This document shows, piece by piece, positions 5,469-6,203 of a DNA stretch of 6,203 nt (position 1 is the stretch's first letter; each line of letters opens with the position of its first letter). The stretch comes from Gammaproteobacteria bacterium (GTDB lineage Bacteria > Pseudomonadota > Gammaproteobacteria > Chromatiales > Chromatiaceae), in the NCBI GenBank assembly GCA_030620735.1, contig JAUXDV010000120.1, forward strand, positions 1 through 6,203, written 5' to 3'. Under the pieces are notes generated by a model. The model did not search any database and had not been told where the DNA came from. It saw only the letters and a program-made list of their open reading frames with translations. Both the position numbers and the translations under genes were made by a program.

Positions 5469-6203
5469 TTAGAACTCCCCTGATGCACCCGCCATCATAA
5501 TCTCCAGCATCGCCTGATTGACTTTGATCGCAGTCTCGACAACCTTTTGATCAACCAGTTCGCTATTGATCAGCATATCGAGGTTCAACATCATCAGCAC
5601 AGGCTTCTTCTCCTTATCCTCGACCAGAGCGATACGGCAGGGCATGTAGCTTGCATAGACGGGGTTGCTCATGATCATGGTGCGGGCGTCCATGGGATCG
5701 CAGAATTGCAGAATCGAGAGGTAGGGGGTTTCCACGCCACGCGCTTCCAACTCCCTTGAAACATCCTGGCGACCGACCAGTTTCAGGTTCAACTCGATGG
5801 CCTTGTTGGTCATGGCGTCGATTGCATCTTCAATGGATACGCCTTCTTTGAGAGGAACCTGCGCCACCGTCTGGGTAATATCGGTAATTTGCAGTCCTGG
5901 AGTCTTCTTCTTTGCAACCTCCTCTTTGGCCGCCACTTTGATCTCGGGCAGCTTGATCTTGCCATCTTTTTTGATTTTTTTGTCATCGAGCGACACAAGA
6001 AATGAAGTCAGATTTAGAATATCGTTATCGCTTATCTCTTCGAAAAGATCATCTTCCTCGTCATTATCGTGTAAACGCACCTTTGACTGGAACATTTTTA
6101 TGGTTGAGAAGATATATTCGTAGTGCTGCCCCGCCAGCGCCGGCGACTTTTTCTTTTTCTTGCCGTAGCCATCCTTTGCATGGCAGGTTTTGCATTCATC
6201 CAT
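5469..6203 (-). CDS. c-type cytochrome fused to a DUF302 domain, partial at 5' end
   Basis: The frame runs from the right edge to the TAA-type stop region at 5469, with 244 visible residues. The edge ATG is probably internal: the heme motif CKTCH (C4, C7, H8) is already at residues 4-8, and a c-type cytochrome needs an export signal before it, which must lie outside the window. Residues 1 to about 73 resemble a small class I cytochrome of the c4/c553 type, with SPALAGQHYEYI (20-31) and SDNDILNLTSFLVSL (58-72). The usual distal Met between these is not evident; the segment reads RLHDNDEEDDLFEEIS. A Lys-rich linker (about 73-102) leads to a DUF302 domain (about 118-225) with SIEDAIDAM, LKLVGRQDVSREL, SILQFCDP, SNPVYASYMPCRIALVED and PVLMMLNLDML. 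DUF302 has no established biochemical role. The product is probably a periplasmic redox or heme-binding protein. A REP pair lies just downstream. Confidence 0.88.
   Translation of the reverse strand: MDECKTCHAKDGYGKKKKKSPALAGQHYEYIFSTIKMFQSKVRLHDNDEEDDLFEEISDNDILNLTSFLVSLDDKKIKKDGKIKLPEIKVAAKEEVAKKKTPGLQITDITQTVAQVPLKEGVSIEDAIDAMTNKAIELNLKLVGRQDVSRELEARGVETPYLSILQFCDPMDARTMIMSNPVYASYMPCRIALVEDKEKKPVLMMLNLDMLINSELVDQKVVETAIKVNQAMLEIMMAGASGEF

Noticed and set aside
6201..6203. ATG at the window edge as the true start of the cytochrome gene
   Set aside because: The heme motif would begin at residue 4 with no signal peptide and no N-terminal helix, so the real start is almost certainly beyond the window.

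Overview
The window looks like chromosomal DNA of a gammaproteobacterium. The MscS homologue is close to the Escherichia coli type, the antiporter is of the Kef type, there is a secreted c-type cytochrome, and the spacers carry paired REP-like hairpins built on an AGGAGCGG core. Genus cannot be read from the sequence. A respiratory or sulfur-oxidising lineage is only a low-confidence guess from the cytochrome/DUF302 fusion. No rRNA, tRNA, CRISPR array or intact transposase gene was seen.

All six protein genes lie on the minus strand, so transcription runs from the high to the low coordinates. In that order they are: (1) a c-type cytochrome fused to a DUF302 domain, cut by the right edge (5469-6203); (2) a 255-bp spacer holding an IS66-like terminal repeat, a REP pair and a probable promoter; (3) a Kef-type CPA2 cation/proton antiporter with a nucleotide-binding RCK domain (3615-5213); (4) a small MscS channel (2656-3537); (5) a secreted DUF2092 protein (1782-2591); (6) a secreted Gly/His- and Asn-Val-repeat protein overlapping it by 4 bp (1258-1785); (7) a 457-bp spacer with a REP pair, an arylsulfatase C-terminal remnant, a perfect palindrome and an 80-bp miniature transposable element; (8) a secreted protein resembling those annotated 'carbohydrate-binding family V/XII', cut by the left edge (1-800).

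The genes form two functional blocks. The antiporter and MscS are both ion and osmotic homeostasis proteins of the inner membrane. The DUF2092, repeat and GWPR-type proteins are all predicted to be exported and have no known function. With the sulfatase remnant between them, they look like an eroded envelope gene cluster.

The most striking non-coding observation is the 80-bp element at 877-956. It has 24-bp imperfect terminal inverted repeats starting GTAA and an exact 8-bp direct duplication (TGATAGTG) on both sides, the signature expected of IS66-family transposition. It landed in the left arm of a 29-bp palindrome, probably a former operator or hairpin upstream of the partial gene. A third copy of the terminal repeat sits next to the antiporter promoter. 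No clearly new multi-gene system was found. The best leads are the miniature element, the uncharacterised exported pair, and the cytochrome/DUF302 fusion that seems to lack the usual distal methionine ligand.
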